Shown: piece after piece, positions 14,582 to 23,734 of the stretch
Layout of the letters: each line of letters begins with the position of its first letter
Position numbering within the stretch: the stretch's first letter is position 1
NCBI RefSeq assembly: GCF_002761755.1
Contig: NZ_PEOG01000052.1
Coordinates: 1-41,554, forward strand
Direction of reading: 5' to 3'
Length of the DNA stretch: 41,554 nucleotides
Origin: Roseateles chitinivorans
GTDB taxonomy: Bacteria > Pseudomonadota > Gammaproteobacteria > Burkholderiales > Burkholderiaceae_C
Notes under the pieces: model-generated
The model's input: only the letters and a program-made list of their open reading frames with translations
Databases searched by the model: none
Told to the model about the DNA's origin: nothing
Translations under genes and position numbers: made by a program

Positions 14582-16386
14582 TCGGCAGACTGGGCAAGAA
14601 GCTGGGCAAGGGCGCGCGCGGCGCGGCACGCAACGCACCCACGCGCGGTGTCAGCTATTCCAGCAGCCCGCTGCTGGCGTCCAAGACGCCGCCGTGGCGT
14701 TCGCGCTTCCTGGTGGCGCTGGTGGGCCTGGCCTTCACCGGACTGCTGGCGCGCGCCGCCTACATCCAGCTGATCGGCGAGGACTTCTTCCAGCGCCAGG
14801 GCGAGGCCCGCTACGCCCACAAGATGGAGCTGCCGGCCAGCCGCGGCAAGATCAGCGATCGCAGCGGACAGGTGCTCGCCGCCAGCGTCGCCGTGCCGTC
14901 GATCTGGGCCTTCCCCAAGGAGGTCGACACCGATCCCGAGAAGCGCCGCCAGCTCGCCAAGATCCTGGACATGTCGCGCGCCGAACTCGACAAGCGCCTG
15001 GACCCCAACAACCGCTTCGTCTTCCTGCGTCGCCAGGCCGACGACGAGACCGCGCGCAAGATCAAGGAGCTCGGCCTCAAGGGCGTGTTCCAGGACCGCG
15101 AGTACAAGCGCCAATACCCCGAGGGCGAGGCGGCCGCGCACATCGTCGGCTTCACCAACATCGAGGAGCAGGGGCAGGAGGGCATCGAGCTCGCCTTCCA
15201 GAAGGACCTGCAGGGCCGCGACGGCTCGCGCTCGGTCGTGCGCGACCGGCTGGGCCGGGTCGTCGAGGACATCGGCGAGCGCGTGCCCGAGACCAACGGC
15301 AAGGACATCGAGCTGTCGATCGACGCCAAGGTGCAGTTCTTCGCCTACCAGCGCGTGCGTGACGCGGTGGCCGAGAACAACGCCAAGGCCGGCTCGGTGG
15401 TGGTGCTGGACGTGCACACCGGCGAGATCCTGGCGCTGGCCAACTACCCCAGCTACGACCCCGGCCACCGCCAGAACCTCTCCGGCGAGCAGCTGCGCAA
15501 CCGCGCGCTGACCGATGTCTTCGAGCCCGGCTCGACGATGAAGCCCTTCACCGCCGGCCTGGCGCTGGAGACCGGCCGCGTGCGTCCCGACACGCTGCTG
15601 AGCACTGGGCCGCGCAGCGTGGTGATCTCCGGCTGGTCGCCCACCGACGCGCACCCGCATGGCGACCTGACCGTGCAGCAGGTGATCCAGAAGTCCAGCA
15701 ACATCGGCGCGGCTCGGCTGGCGCTGATGATGCAGCCGCGCGAGATGCACGAGATGTTCACCGCGATCGGGCTGGGCCAGCGCCCGCAGATCGATTTCCC
15801 CGGCGCGGTGACCGGCAAGCTGCGCCCCTGGAAGAGCTGGCGTCCGATCGAGCAGGCGACGATGAGCTACGGCTACGGCCTGTCGGCCTCGCTGCTGCAG
15901 CTGGCGCGCGCCTATACCGTCTTCGCCCGCGACGGCGACATCATCCCGATCACGATGACCAAGCATCCGGCCGACCAGCCGGTGGTCGGCATCAAGGTCT
16001 TCAGCCCCAAGGTCGCCGCGGAGATCCGCGGCATGCTGCAGATGGCGGCCGGCCCGGGCGGTACCGCGCCGCAGGCGATGGTCCAGGGCTACAGCGTCGG
16101 CGGCAAGTCCGGCACTGCCCACAAGCAGGAAGGCAAGGGCTATGCGAGCCACAAATACCGTTCCTGGTTCGTGGGCATCGCACCGATTTCCAAGCCGCGC
16201 ATCATCGTGGCGGTGATGGTCGACGAGCCGAAGAACGGCCAGTACTTCGGTGGCGCCGTCGCCGGACCGGTGTTCAGCCAGGTGGTGGCGCAGACGCTGC
16301 GCCTGCTGGGCGAGCCGCCCGACCTGGACGTCAAGCCGCAGATCGTGGCGCAGCAACGGCTGCAAGCCGTCGACGAGAGTTTCTGA
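14578..16386 (+). CDS. ftsI: Septal peptidoglycan transpeptidase FtsI (PBP3)
   Basis: 602 residues from GTG 14578, in a GTGA overlap with ftsL. A basic cytoplasmic tail of about 38 residues precedes one membrane helix (SRFLVALVGLAFTGLLARAAY), then the class B pedestal domain and the transpeptidase domain. Active-site motifs are intact: S319-T-M-K322 (FEPGSTMKPF), S373-S-N375 (QKSSNIG) and K510-S-G (GGKSGTAHKQ). It cross-links septal peptidoglycan with FtsW supplying polymer, and is a beta-lactam target. Length is typical. The following gene, murE, begins 13 nt downstream. Confidence 0.97.
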   Translation: MIGRLGKKLGKGARGAARNAPTRGVSYSSSPLLASKTPPWRSRFLVALVGLAFTGLLARAAYIQLIGEDFFQRQGEARYAHKMELPASRGKISDRSGQVLAASVAVPSIWAFPKEVDTDPEKRRQLAKILDMSRAELDKRLDPNNRFVFLRRQADDETARKIKELGLKGVFQDREYKRQYPEGEAAAHIVGFTNIEEQGQEGIELAFQKDLQGRDGSRSVVRDRLGRVVEDIGERVPETNGKDIELSIDAKVQFFAYQRVRDAVAENNAKAGSVVVLDVHTGEILALANYPSYDPGHRQNLSGEQLRNRALTDVFEPGSTMKPFTAGLALETGRVRPDTLLSTGPRSVVISGWSPTDAHPHGDLTVQQVIQKSSNIGAARLALMMQPREMHEMFTAIGLGQRPQIDFPGAVTGKLRPWKSWRPIEQATMSYGYGLSASLLQLARAYTVFARDGDIIPITMTKHPADQPVVGIKVFSPKVAAEIRGMLQMAAGPGGTAPQAMVQGYSVGGKSGTAHKQEGKGYASHKYRSWFVGIAPISKPRIIVAVMVDEPKNGQYFGGAVAGPVFSQVVAQTLRLLGEPPDLDVKPQIVAQQRLQAVDESF

Positions 16387-16399
16387 GCGGGCACGAATC

Positions 16400-17911
16400 A
16401 TGTTGATGCACCTGAAATCCCCCGAAGCCGCCGCCCGCTGGCTCCTCGAATGGACGCCCAGCGGCCAGCTGCGCACCGACAGCCGCGCCGTCGGCGCCGG
16501 CGATGCGTTCATCGCCTGGCCCGGCTACGCCAAGGACGCGCGCCAGTTCGTCGCCGGCGCGCTGGCCGCGGGCGCGGCGACCGCGCTGGTCGAGCATGCC
16601 GGCGCCGCCGAGTACGGCTTCACCGACGCGCGCATCGCCTCGCTGCCGGACCTGAAGATCAACTGCGGCCGCATCGCCTCGGCCTTCTACGGCGAACCGA
16701 GCCGGCGGCTGAGCGTGCTGGCCGTGACCGGCACCAACGGCAAGACCTCCAGCGCCTGGTGGATCGCGCAGGCGCTGACGCTGCTGGGCGCGCGCTGCGG
16801 CGTGATCGGCACCTTGGGTGTCGGCCAGCCGCCGGTACCGGGCGCGACGACGAACGCGTCGATCGAGGCCACCGGCCTGACGACGCCCGATCCGGTGCGC
16901 CTGCAGGAAGCCTTCAAGCGCATGGCCGACGACGGTTTCGGCGCCTGCGCGATCGAAGCCTCGTCGATCGGCATCGAGGAACACCGGCTGACCGGCACCA
17001 GCATCCAGGTCGCGCTGTTCACCAACTTCACCCAGGACCACCTGGACTACCACGGCGGCATGGACGCCTACTGGGCGGCCAAGCGCAAGCTCTTCGCATG
17101 GCAGGGCTTGAAGGCTGCCGTGCTGAACCTGGATGACGCCAAGGGCGCGGAACTCGCCGCCGAGCTGAGCGCTGCCGGCCAGCTCGACGTCTGGACCTAC
17201 GGCCTGGACCGCGCCGACGCGCGCCTGAGCGCCACCGACCTGCGTCATGACGCGCACGGCCTGGCCTTCACGCTGCGCGAGGGCGCCGCGTCGGTGCCGG
17301 TGCAGACCGGCCTGATCGGCGACTACAACGTGTCCAACCTGCTGGGCGTCATCGCCGGCCTGCGCGCGCTGGGTCATGGATTGGAGGACATCGCCCGCGT
17401 CGCGGCGCTGGTCACGCCGGTGCCCGGCCGCATGCAGCGCGTGGGCAGCGGCCGCGAGCTGCCGCAGGTGGTGGTCGACTATGCCCACACGCCGGACGCG
17501 CTCGAGAAGGCGCTCGGCGCATTGCAGCCGCTGGCCGCGGCGCGCGGCGGCGAGCTGCGCGTGGTGTTCGGCTGCGGCGGTGACCGCGATCCGGGCAAGC
17601 GCCCGCTGATGGGCGCGATCGCGGCAAGGTTGGCCGCGCATGTCGTGCTGACCAGCGACAACCCGCGCAGCGAGGAACCGCTGAAGATCCTGGCCGACAT
17701 CGAGGCCGGCCTGCCGCCGGAAGCGGCGCGCGAGGTGATCGCGGACCGCGCCGTGGCGATCGTGCGCGCGGTGGACCAGGCCGGCGCGCGCGACGTCGTG
17801 CTGATCGCCGGCAAGGGTCACGAGGACTACCAGGAGATCCACGGCGAGCGCCGTGCGTTCTCCGACGTGCAGGCCGCGCGGGCCGCGTTGATCGAAAGGG
17901 CGGGGCTGTGA
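16400..17911 (+). CDS. murE: UDP-MurNAc-L-Ala-D-Glu:meso-DAP ligase MurE
   Basis: 503 residues from ATG 16400 (an ATG two codons later is equally possible). This cytoplasmic Mur ligase adds the third residue of the stem peptide using ATP. The P-loop VTGTNGKTSS is near residues 109-118, the central domain has TNFTQDHLDYHGGMDAYW, and the C-terminal domain has VVVDYAHTPDALEKAL. D420-N-P-R423 is the signature that selects meso-diaminopimelate rather than lysine, as expected in a Gram-negative. A KRKLF block supplies the carbamylated lysine region. The stop overlaps the murF start by 4 nt. Confidence 0.97.
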   Translation: MLMHLKSPEAAARWLLEWTPSGQLRTDSRAVGAGDAFIAWPGYAKDARQFVAGALAAGAATALVEHAGAAEYGFTDARIASLPDLKINCGRIASAFYGEPSRRLSVLAVTGTNGKTSSAWWIAQALTLLGARCGVIGTLGVGQPPVPGATTNASIEATGLTTPDPVRLQEAFKRMADDGFGACAIEASSIGIEEHRLTGTSIQVALFTNFTQDHLDYHGGMDAYWAAKRKLFAWQGLKAAVLNLDDAKGAELAAELSAAGQLDVWTYGLDRADARLSATDLRHDAHGLAFTLREGAASVPVQTGLIGDYNVSNLLGVIAGLRALGHGLEDIARVAALVTPVPGRMQRVGSGRELPQVVVDYAHTPDALEKALGALQPLAAARGGELRVVFGCGGDRDPGKRPLMGAIAARLAAHVVLTSDNPRSEEPLKILADIEAGLPPEAAREVIADRAVAIVRAVDQAGARDVVLIAGKGHEDYQEIHGERRAFSDVQAARAALIERAGL

Positions 17912-19404
17912 GCGACGCCACCACGACCACCGCCTCCACCGCGCCGGGCGCGCCGGCGGTGCCTTTCATGACGCTGGGTCGCGCCTTCGAGCTGCTGTCG
18001 CCGCTGCTGCCGGCGACCACGCTGGTCGGCGATGCCGCGACGCCGCTGCTGCGCGTGCACACCGACACCCGCACGCTGCGCGCGGGCGACCTGTTCGTCG
18101 CGCTGCGGGGCGAGCGCTTCGATGCCAACGACTTCCTGGCCCAGGCCAAGGCCAGCGGCGCCGCCGCGGCCCTGGCCGAGCGCGGCCTGGCCGAGGCGGG
18201 CCTGGACGGGCTGCTGGTGCCCGACACGAAGGCGGCGCTGGGACTGCTGTCGCAGGCCTGGCGCGAGCAGCAGCACCTGCCCGTCATTGCGGTCACCGGC
18301 AGCAACGGCAAGACCACGGTGACGCAGATGATCGCGTCGATCCTGCGCGCCTGGCTCGGCGACGCGGCGATGCTGGCCACCGAGGGCAACTTCAACAACG
18401 AGATCGGCGTGCCGCTGACCCTGCTGCGCCTGCGGCAGAACGAGACGGTGTGGCATCGCGCCGCGGTCGTCGAGCTCGGCATGAATCATCCGGGCGAGAT
18501 CGCGCCGCTGGCCGCGATGACGCAGCCCACGGTGGCGCTGGTCAACAACGCCCAGCGCGAGCACCAGGAGTTCATGCACACGGTCGAGGCCGTCGCCCGC
18601 GAGAACGGCGCGGTGATCGGCGCGCTGGGCACCGCCGGCGTGGCGGTGTTCCCGGCCGAGGACCCTTGCGCACCGGTGTGGCAGGAACAGGCCGCCGGCC
18701 GCGGCACGCTGACCTTCGCGCTGCAGGGCCAGGCCGACGTGATGGGCCGCGCGCAGTGGGTCGCGCCGACCGAGGCGAGCGCTGCCGCCGGCGCTGCCGG
18801 CCATTGGGCGATAGAGATCCTGACGCCGGCCGGCACCGTCCCGGTGGCCCTGGCGATGGCCGGCCAGCACAACGTGCGCAACGCGCTGGCCGCGGCGGCC
18901 TGCACGCTGGCGGCCGGCGCGCCGCTGGCGGCGATCCGCGACGGCCTGCAGGCGTTCAAGGCGGTCAAGGGTCGCTCGGCGCTGCAGACGACGGTGTGGC
19001 AAGGCCGGCGCGTCACGCTGATCGACGACAGCTACAACGCCAACCCGGACAGCGTGCGCGCCGCCATCGACGTGCTGGCGGAACTGCCGGGCGCGTCCTG
19101 GCTGATCCTGGGCGACATGGGCGAGGTCGGCGAGCAGGGCCCGGCCTTCCACCAGGAAGTCGGCGCGCATGCGGCGGACCAGGGCCTGTCGGCCCTGTGG
19201 ACCGCCGGCGCCGCCGCGCGGGACGCCGCGTCCGCCTACGGCGCGGGCGCCCGCGCGTTCGACAGCGTCGCCGAGCTGATCGGCGCGCTGAAGGACGCGC
19301 CGCAAGTGCAGAACATCCTGGTCAAGGGTTCGCGCTTCATGAAGATGGAACAGATCGTGGCCGCCTTGCAGTCCGGCGGCCCAGGAGACCCCCATGCTGC
19401 TTAG
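17908..19404 (+). CDS. murF: UDP-MurNAc-tripeptide:D-Ala-D-Ala ligase MurF
   Basis: 498 residues from GTG 17908 within a GTGA overlap with murE; an ATG at 17968 (MTLGRAFELL) would drop a low-complexity Thr/Ala start and could be the real N-terminus. The last cytoplasmic ligase of the pathway, it joins D-Ala-D-Ala to the tripeptide. P-loop VTGSNGKTTVTQM lies near residues 129-141; EGNFNNEIGVPLTLL and VELGMNHPGEI are typical MurF blocks, as is IDDSYNANPDSVRAAI in the C-terminal domain. Length is somewhat above the 450 of E. coli because of the N-terminal tail and an Ala-rich loop. It overlaps mraY by 11 nt. Confidence 0.96.
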   Translation: MSDATTTTASTAPGAPAVPFMTLGRAFELLSPLLPATTLVGDAATPLLRVHTDTRTLRAGDLFVALRGERFDANDFLAQAKASGAAAALAERGLAEAGLDGLLVPDTKAALGLLSQAWREQQHLPVIAVTGSNGKTTVTQMIASILRAWLGDAAMLATEGNFNNEIGVPLTLLRLRQNETVWHRAAVVELGMNHPGEIAPLAAMTQPTVALVNNAQREHQEFMHTVEAVARENGAVIGALGTAGVAVFPAEDPCAPVWQEQAAGRGTLTFALQGQADVMGRAQWVAPTEASAAAGAAGHWAIEILTPAGTVPVALAMAGQHNVRNALAAAACTLAAGAPLAAIRDGLQAFKAVKGRSALQTTVWQGRRVTLIDDSYNANPDSVRAAIDVLAELPGASWLILGDMGEVGEQGPAFHQEVGAHAADQGLSALWTAGAAARDAASAYGAGARAFDSVAELIGALKDAPQVQNILVKGSRFMKMEQIVAALQSGGPGDPHAA

Positions 19405-20572
19405 TCTGGCCCAGTGGCTGCAGACCTATTTCCCTGAACTGGGGTTTCTGCGCGTCTTCAACTACATCACCTTCCGCGCGGTGATGGCGGCGCTGACGGC
19501 GCTGCTGATCGGCCTGGCCTTCGGGCCCTGGGTCATCCGCCGCCTGACCGAACTCAAGATCGGCCAGCCGATCCGCGAATACGGCGTGCAGCAGCACCTG
19601 GCCAAGAGCGGCACGCCGACGATGGGCGGCGTGCTGGTGCTGATCGGCATCGGCATCTCGACGCTGCTGTGGTTCGACTGGTCCAACCGCTTCGTCTGGG
19701 TGGTGATGCTGGTGACGATGGGCTTCGGCCTGATCGGCTGGGTCGACGATTACCGCAAGGTGGTCAACAAGGACCCCGAGGGCATGCGCAGCCGCGAGAA
19801 GTTCCTGTGGCAGTCGATCATCGGCCTGATCGCCGCGATCTACCTGGCCTTCAGCGTGTCGGAGACCAGCTTCCTCGGCGTGGTGCAGCTGTTCTTCCGC
19901 TGGGTGACCAGCGGCTTCTCGACCGAGCTGCCGCCCAAGGCCGACCTGATGCTGCCGTTCTTCAAGTCGATCAGCTATCCGCTGGGCGTGTTCGGCTTCA
20001 TCGGCCTGTCCTACCTGGTCATCGTCGGCACCAGCAACGCGGTGAACTTCACCGACGGCCTGGACGGCCTGGCGATCATGCCGGTGGTGATGGTGGGCTC
20101 GGCGCTGGGCGTCTTCGCCTACGTCACCGGCTCGTCGGTCTACAGCCGCTACCTGCTGTTCCCCTACATCCCCGGCGCGGGCGAGCTGCTGATCTTCTGC
20201 GCCGCGCTGGCCGGCGCCGGCCTGGCGTTCCTCTGGTTCAACGCGCATCCGGCGCAGGTGTTCATGGGCGATGTCGGCGCGCTGGCGCTGGGCGGCGGCC
20301 TGGGCACGCTGGCGGTCATCACGCGCCAGGAGATCGTGCTCGGCATCATGGGCGGCGTCTTCGTCGCCGAGGTGCTGTCGGTGATGCTCCAGGTGACCTG
20401 GTTCAAGTACACGAAGAAGAAGTACGGCGAGGGCCGGCGCATCTTCAAGATGGCGCCGCTGCACCACCACTTCGAGAAGTCGGGCTGGAAGGAGACGCAG
20501 GTCGTCATCCGGTTCTGGATCATCACGATGCTGCTGTGCCTGGTGGGCCTGGCCAGCCTGAAGCTGCGCTGA
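19394..20572 (+). CDS. mraY: Phospho-MurNAc-pentapeptide translocase MraY
   Basis: 392 residues, about ten membrane helices. It transfers phospho-MurNAc-pentapeptide to undecaprenyl phosphate, making lipid I on the inner face of the inner membrane. Family motifs are complete: KSGTPTMGG near residue 71, the Asp pair D118-D119 in GWVDDYRKVV, NFTDGLDGLA (N218, D221), a late Asp in VFMGDVGALALGG, and the histidine run 357-359 in PLHHHFEKSGWKE. The start ATG lies inside the murF 3' end (11-nt overlap) behind GGAGA. murD follows after 16 nt. Confidence 0.97.
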   Translation: MLLSLAQWLQTYFPELGFLRVFNYITFRAVMAALTALLIGLAFGPWVIRRLTELKIGQPIREYGVQQHLAKSGTPTMGGVLVLIGIGISTLLWFDWSNRFVWVVMLVTMGFGLIGWVDDYRKVVNKDPEGMRSREKFLWQSIIGLIAAIYLAFSVSETSFLGVVQLFFRWVTSGFSTELPPKADLMLPFFKSISYPLGVFGFIGLSYLVIVGTSNAVNFTDGLDGLAIMPVVMVGSALGVFAYVTGSSVYSRYLLFPYIPGAGELLIFCAALAGAGLAFLWFNAHPAQVFMGDVGALALGGGLGTLAVITRQEIVLGIMGGVFVAEVLSVMLQVTWFKYTKKKYGEGRRIFKMAPLHHHFEKSGWKETQVVIRFWIITMLLCLVGLASLKLR

Positions 20573-20588
20573 TCGAGGCACGACGACG

Positions 20589-22463
20589 ATGACCCCGATC
20601 CACTTCCCCACGCTCTACCAGGACCGGCACGCGCTCGTGCTCGGCCTGGGCGACTCCGGGCTCGCGATGGCGGCCTGGGCCGCTCGCCTGGGCGCGCGCG
20701 TGACGGTGTGGGACAGCCGCGAGCAGCCGCCGCAACTGGCCGCGCTGCGGGCGCGCCTGCCGGAGGCCGCGTTCGTGCATGGCGAGTTCACGCCGGAGTT
20801 GCTGGCCCCGATCGACCACCGCTGGGTGCTGCTGAAGAGCCCCGGCCTGTCGCCGCTGGACGAGCGCCTGAAGCCGCTGCTGGCGCGCGCCGAGGAGATC
20901 GGCCTGCGCGTGCGCGGCGAGCTGGAGTTGTTCGCGCAGGCGCTGGCCGAGCTCAAGGCGCTCTACCGCTATGAGCCGGGCGTGCTCGCGATCACCGGCA
21001 CCAACGGCAAGACGACCACCACCAGCATGACCGCGCTGCTGGTCGAGCGCGCCGGCCGCCGCGTCGCGATGGCCGGCAACATCGGCCCGACGCTGCTGGG
21101 CACGCTCAGCGACGCGCTCGACAAGGAGCCGATGCCGGTTCCGAAGGACGAGACGGTCGCGGATGCCGCAGTCGAGGTCGATCCCGCCGAAGAGGCGATC
21201 GTGGACGTGGCCGTCGAGGCGGTCGCGCCCGCGACGGAAGACAGCACGGCGATCGCTCAGCCGGCAGAGGTCGAAGAGGCGCCCACCGCCGAGGTCCTGT
21301 TGGCGCCCGTGGAGGCGCCTGCGGTCGAGGAGGCCGCACCCGTCGACGACCGCACGGCGCTCGAGACCGTGGCCGAGCTGCTCGACGAGCAGCCGCTGCC
21401 GATCAAGCCGCCGCCGCCCAGGCCGGCGGAGTTCGAGGTGCTGCCGCAGGTCTGGGTGCTGGAGCTGTCGAGTTTCCAGCTGGATGGCGTTCAGGGCTTC
21501 GAGCCCAGCGCCGGCGCGGTGCTCAACATCACCCAGGACCACCTGGACTGGCATGGCGACATGCCCGCCTATGCGCGCGCCAAGGGCCGCATCTTCGGCG
21601 AGCACGGCGTGCTGGTGATCAACCGCGACGATCCCGAAGTCGAAGCGCTGGTGCCGGCGCCGGTCGTCGTGAAGCAGGGCCGGGGTCGACCCGCCAAGAC
21701 CGTCGAGCGCGAGGTGGTGCGCTTCGGCCTGGACGCGCCGCGACGCCCGGGCGACTTCGGCCTGGTGGTCGAGAACGGCATGGCCTGGCTGGTCCGCGCC
21801 CGCGAGCAGGAAGAGGAGCTCAAGGGCCTCAAGCGCCGCAAGGACGACGGCGACGAGCTGCTGATCCAGCGCCTGATGCCGGCCGACGCGCTGCGCGTGC
21901 GCGGCCGCCACAACGCGGCCAACGCGCTGGCGGCGCTGGCGCTGGCATCCGCCATCGGTTGCCCGCTGGCGCCGATGCTGCACGGCCTGCGGGAATACCG
22001 CGGCGAGCCGCATCGCGTCGAATTCGTCACCGCCATCAAGGGCGTCGACTTCTACGACGACTCCAAGGGCACCAACGTCGGCGCGACCGTCGCGGCGGTG
22101 ATGGGCCTGGGCGCCGACCGCGCGCCGGCCAAGCTGGTGATGATCCTGGGCGGCGACGGCAAGGGCCAGGACTTCTCCCCGCTGGCCACGCCGATCGCGC
22201 TGCATGCGCGCGCAGTGGCGCTGATCGGGCGCGACGCGCCGCAGATCGAGGCGGCACTGCGGGACAGCGGCGTCGTCATGCATCGCCACGAGTCGCTCGA
22301 GGCGGCGACGCACTGGGCGCTCGCCCAGGCGCAGTCCGGCGACAGCGTGCTGCTGAGCCCGGCCTGCGCCAGCCTGGACATGTTCCGCAACTATGCCCAT
22401 CGCGCCGAGGTGTTCATCGCCACCGTGCGCGAGCTGGCTGAAGACGAGGGCTTCGTCGGATGA
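20589..22463 (+). CDS. murD: UDP-MurNAc-L-Ala:D-Glu ligase MurD with large acidic insertion
   Basis: 624 residues against 438 in E. coli. It adds D-glutamate to UDP-MurNAc-L-Ala in the cytoplasm. Core motifs are intact: N-terminal LGLGDSGLAMA, P-loop ITGTNGKTTTT (135-145), GNIGPTLL (163-170), VLELSSFQLD (290-299), LNITQDHLDWHG (312-323), RGRHNAANALAALAL (438-452), YDDSKGTNVGAT (489-500), LLSPACASLD (588-597). Extra sequence: residues about 178-285 are a low-complexity Ala/Glu/Pro/Val-rich acidic stretch between GNIG and VLELSSFQ, where E. coli has only a short loop; smaller additions lie near 356-377 (basic, GRGRPAK) and 403-435 (charged). The reading frame is uninterrupted and codon use matches neighbours, so it is probably a functional protein with disordered loops. 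It overlaps ftsW by 4 nt. Confidence 0.96.
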   Translation: MTPIHFPTLYQDRHALVLGLGDSGLAMAAWAARLGARVTVWDSREQPPQLAALRARLPEAAFVHGEFTPELLAPIDHRWVLLKSPGLSPLDERLKPLLARAEEIGLRVRGELELFAQALAELKALYRYEPGVLAITGTNGKTTTTSMTALLVERAGRRVAMAGNIGPTLLGTLSDALDKEPMPVPKDETVADAAVEVDPAEEAIVDVAVEAVAPATEDSTAIAQPAEVEEAPTAEVLLAPVEAPAVEEAAPVDDRTALETVAELLDEQPLPIKPPPPRPAEFEVLPQVWVLELSSFQLDGVQGFEPSAGAVLNITQDHLDWHGDMPAYARAKGRIFGEHGVLVINRDDPEVEALVPAPVVVKQGRGRPAKTVEREVVRFGLDAPRRPGDFGLVVENGMAWLVRAREQEEELKGLKRRKDDGDELLIQRLMPADALRVRGRHNAANALAALALASAIGCPLAPMLHGLREYRGEPHRVEFVTAIKGVDFYDDSKGTNVGATVAAVMGLGADRAPAKLVMILGGDGKGQDFSPLATPIALHARAVALIGRDAPQIEAALRDSGVVMHRHESLEAATHWALAQAQSGDSVLLSPACASLDMFRNYAHRAEVFIATVRELAEDEGFVG

Positions 22464-23734
22464 GCGCCGCGACCCTCTTCGAGCAGCTCAACGAGCGAAT
22501 CCGCGGGTTGCTGTCGCGCCGCCCGGCCACCGCTGGCGCTGGCGGCGTCGATGTGCCGGTGCGCGACTGGGTGTCCACCTCCGCTGGCCAGCCCACCCGC
22601 ATCCTGGGCTTCGACCTGACGCTGATCTGGGTCGTGCTGGCGCTGCTGGCCCTGGGCCTGCTGATGGTCTATTCGGCGTCGATCGCGCTGCCGGACAACC
22701 CCAAGTTCGCGAAGTACGCGCCGATGCACTTCTTCGTGCGCCAGAGCCTGTTCATCGCGATCGGCCTGCTGGCGGGATGGATCACGGTGATGGTGCCGGT
22801 GAGCTTCTGGGAGCGCCACGCGCCCAAGATCTTCGTCGTCGCGCTGGCGCTGCTGATGATCGTGTTGATCCCGCACGTCGGCAAGGGCGTCAATGGCGCT
22901 CGCCGCTGGCTGCCGCTGGGCGTCATGAACTTCCAGCCATCGGAGCTGGCCAAGCTGGCCATCGCGATGTACGCGGCCAACTACATGGTCCGCAAGATGG
23001 AGGTCAAGGAGAACTTCGTGCGCGCCGTGTGGCCGATGGCCGCCGCGCTGGCCTTCACCGGCATGCTGCTGCTGGCGGAGCCGGACATGGGGGCCTTCAT
23101 GGTCATCGCGGCGATCGCGATGGGCATCCTGTTCCTGGGCGGCGTCAACGGCCGGATGTTCTTCCTCAGCGTGGCGGTGCTGATCGGCGCCTTCGTGCTG
23201 ATGATCACCTTCAGCGATTTCCGCCGCGAGCGCATCTTTGCCTACCTGAACCCGTGGGACGAGAAGTACGCGCAAGGCAAGGCCTATCAGCTGACGCACT
23301 CGCTGATCGCCTTCGGTCGCGGCGAGTTCTTCGGCCAGGGCCTCGGATCCAGCCTGGAGAAGCTGCACTACCTGCCCGAGGCCCACACCGACTTCCTGCT
23401 CGCCGTCATCGGCGAGGAACTCGGCTTCATCGGCGTGGCGATCGTGATCTTCGCGTTCTTCTGGCTGTCGCGCCGGCTGTTCCACATCGGCCGGCAGGCG
23501 GTGGCGCTGGACCGCGTCTTCGCCGGGCTCTATGCGCAGGGCATCGGCATCTGGATGGGTGGCCAGGCCTTCATCAACATGGGCGTGAACCTCGGCGCGC
23601 TGCCGACCAAGGGCCTGACGCTGCCGCTGATGAGCTACGGCGGCTCGGCCACCGTCCTGAACTGCGTTGCATTGGCGATCTGCTTGCGAATCGATATTGA
23701 GAACCGACAGTTGATGCGGGGAGGGCGCGCATGA
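22460..23734 (+). CDS. ftsW: Lipid II polymerase FtsW (SEDS family)
   Basis: 424 residues from ATG 22460, in an ATGA overlap with murD. About 60 cytoplasmic residues precede roughly ten membrane helices. SEDS hallmarks: GARRWLPLGVMNFQPSELAKLA, LAEPDMGAFMV (the conserved Asp of the polymerase site region), AHSLIAFGRGEFFGQGLG-type loop read as THSLIAFGRGEFFGQGLG, PEAHTDFLLAVIGEELGF and LPTKGLTLPLMSYGGSA. It polymerises lipid II into septal glycan strands as partner of FtsI. The N-terminal cytoplasmic extension is longer than in E. coli. The murG start overlaps the stop by 4 nt. Confidence 0.97.
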   Translation: MSAATLFEQLNERIRGLLSRRPATAGAGGVDVPVRDWVSTSAGQPTRILGFDLTLIWVVLALLALGLLMVYSASIALPDNPKFAKYAPMHFFVRQSLFIAIGLLAGWITVMVPVSFWERHAPKIFVVALALLMIVLIPHVGKGVNGARRWLPLGVMNFQPSELAKLAIAMYAANYMVRKMEVKENFVRAVWPMAAALAFTGMLLLAEPDMGAFMVIAAIAMGILFLGGVNGRMFFLSVAVLIGAFVLMITFSDFRRERIFAYLNPWDEKYAQGKAYQLTHSLIAFGRGEFFGQGLGSSLEKLHYLPEAHTDFLLAVIGEELGFIGVAIVIFAFFWLSRRLFHIGRQAVALDRVFAGLYAQGIGIWMGGQAFINMGVNLGALPTKGLTLPLMSYGGSATVLNCVALAICLRIDIENRQLMRGGRA

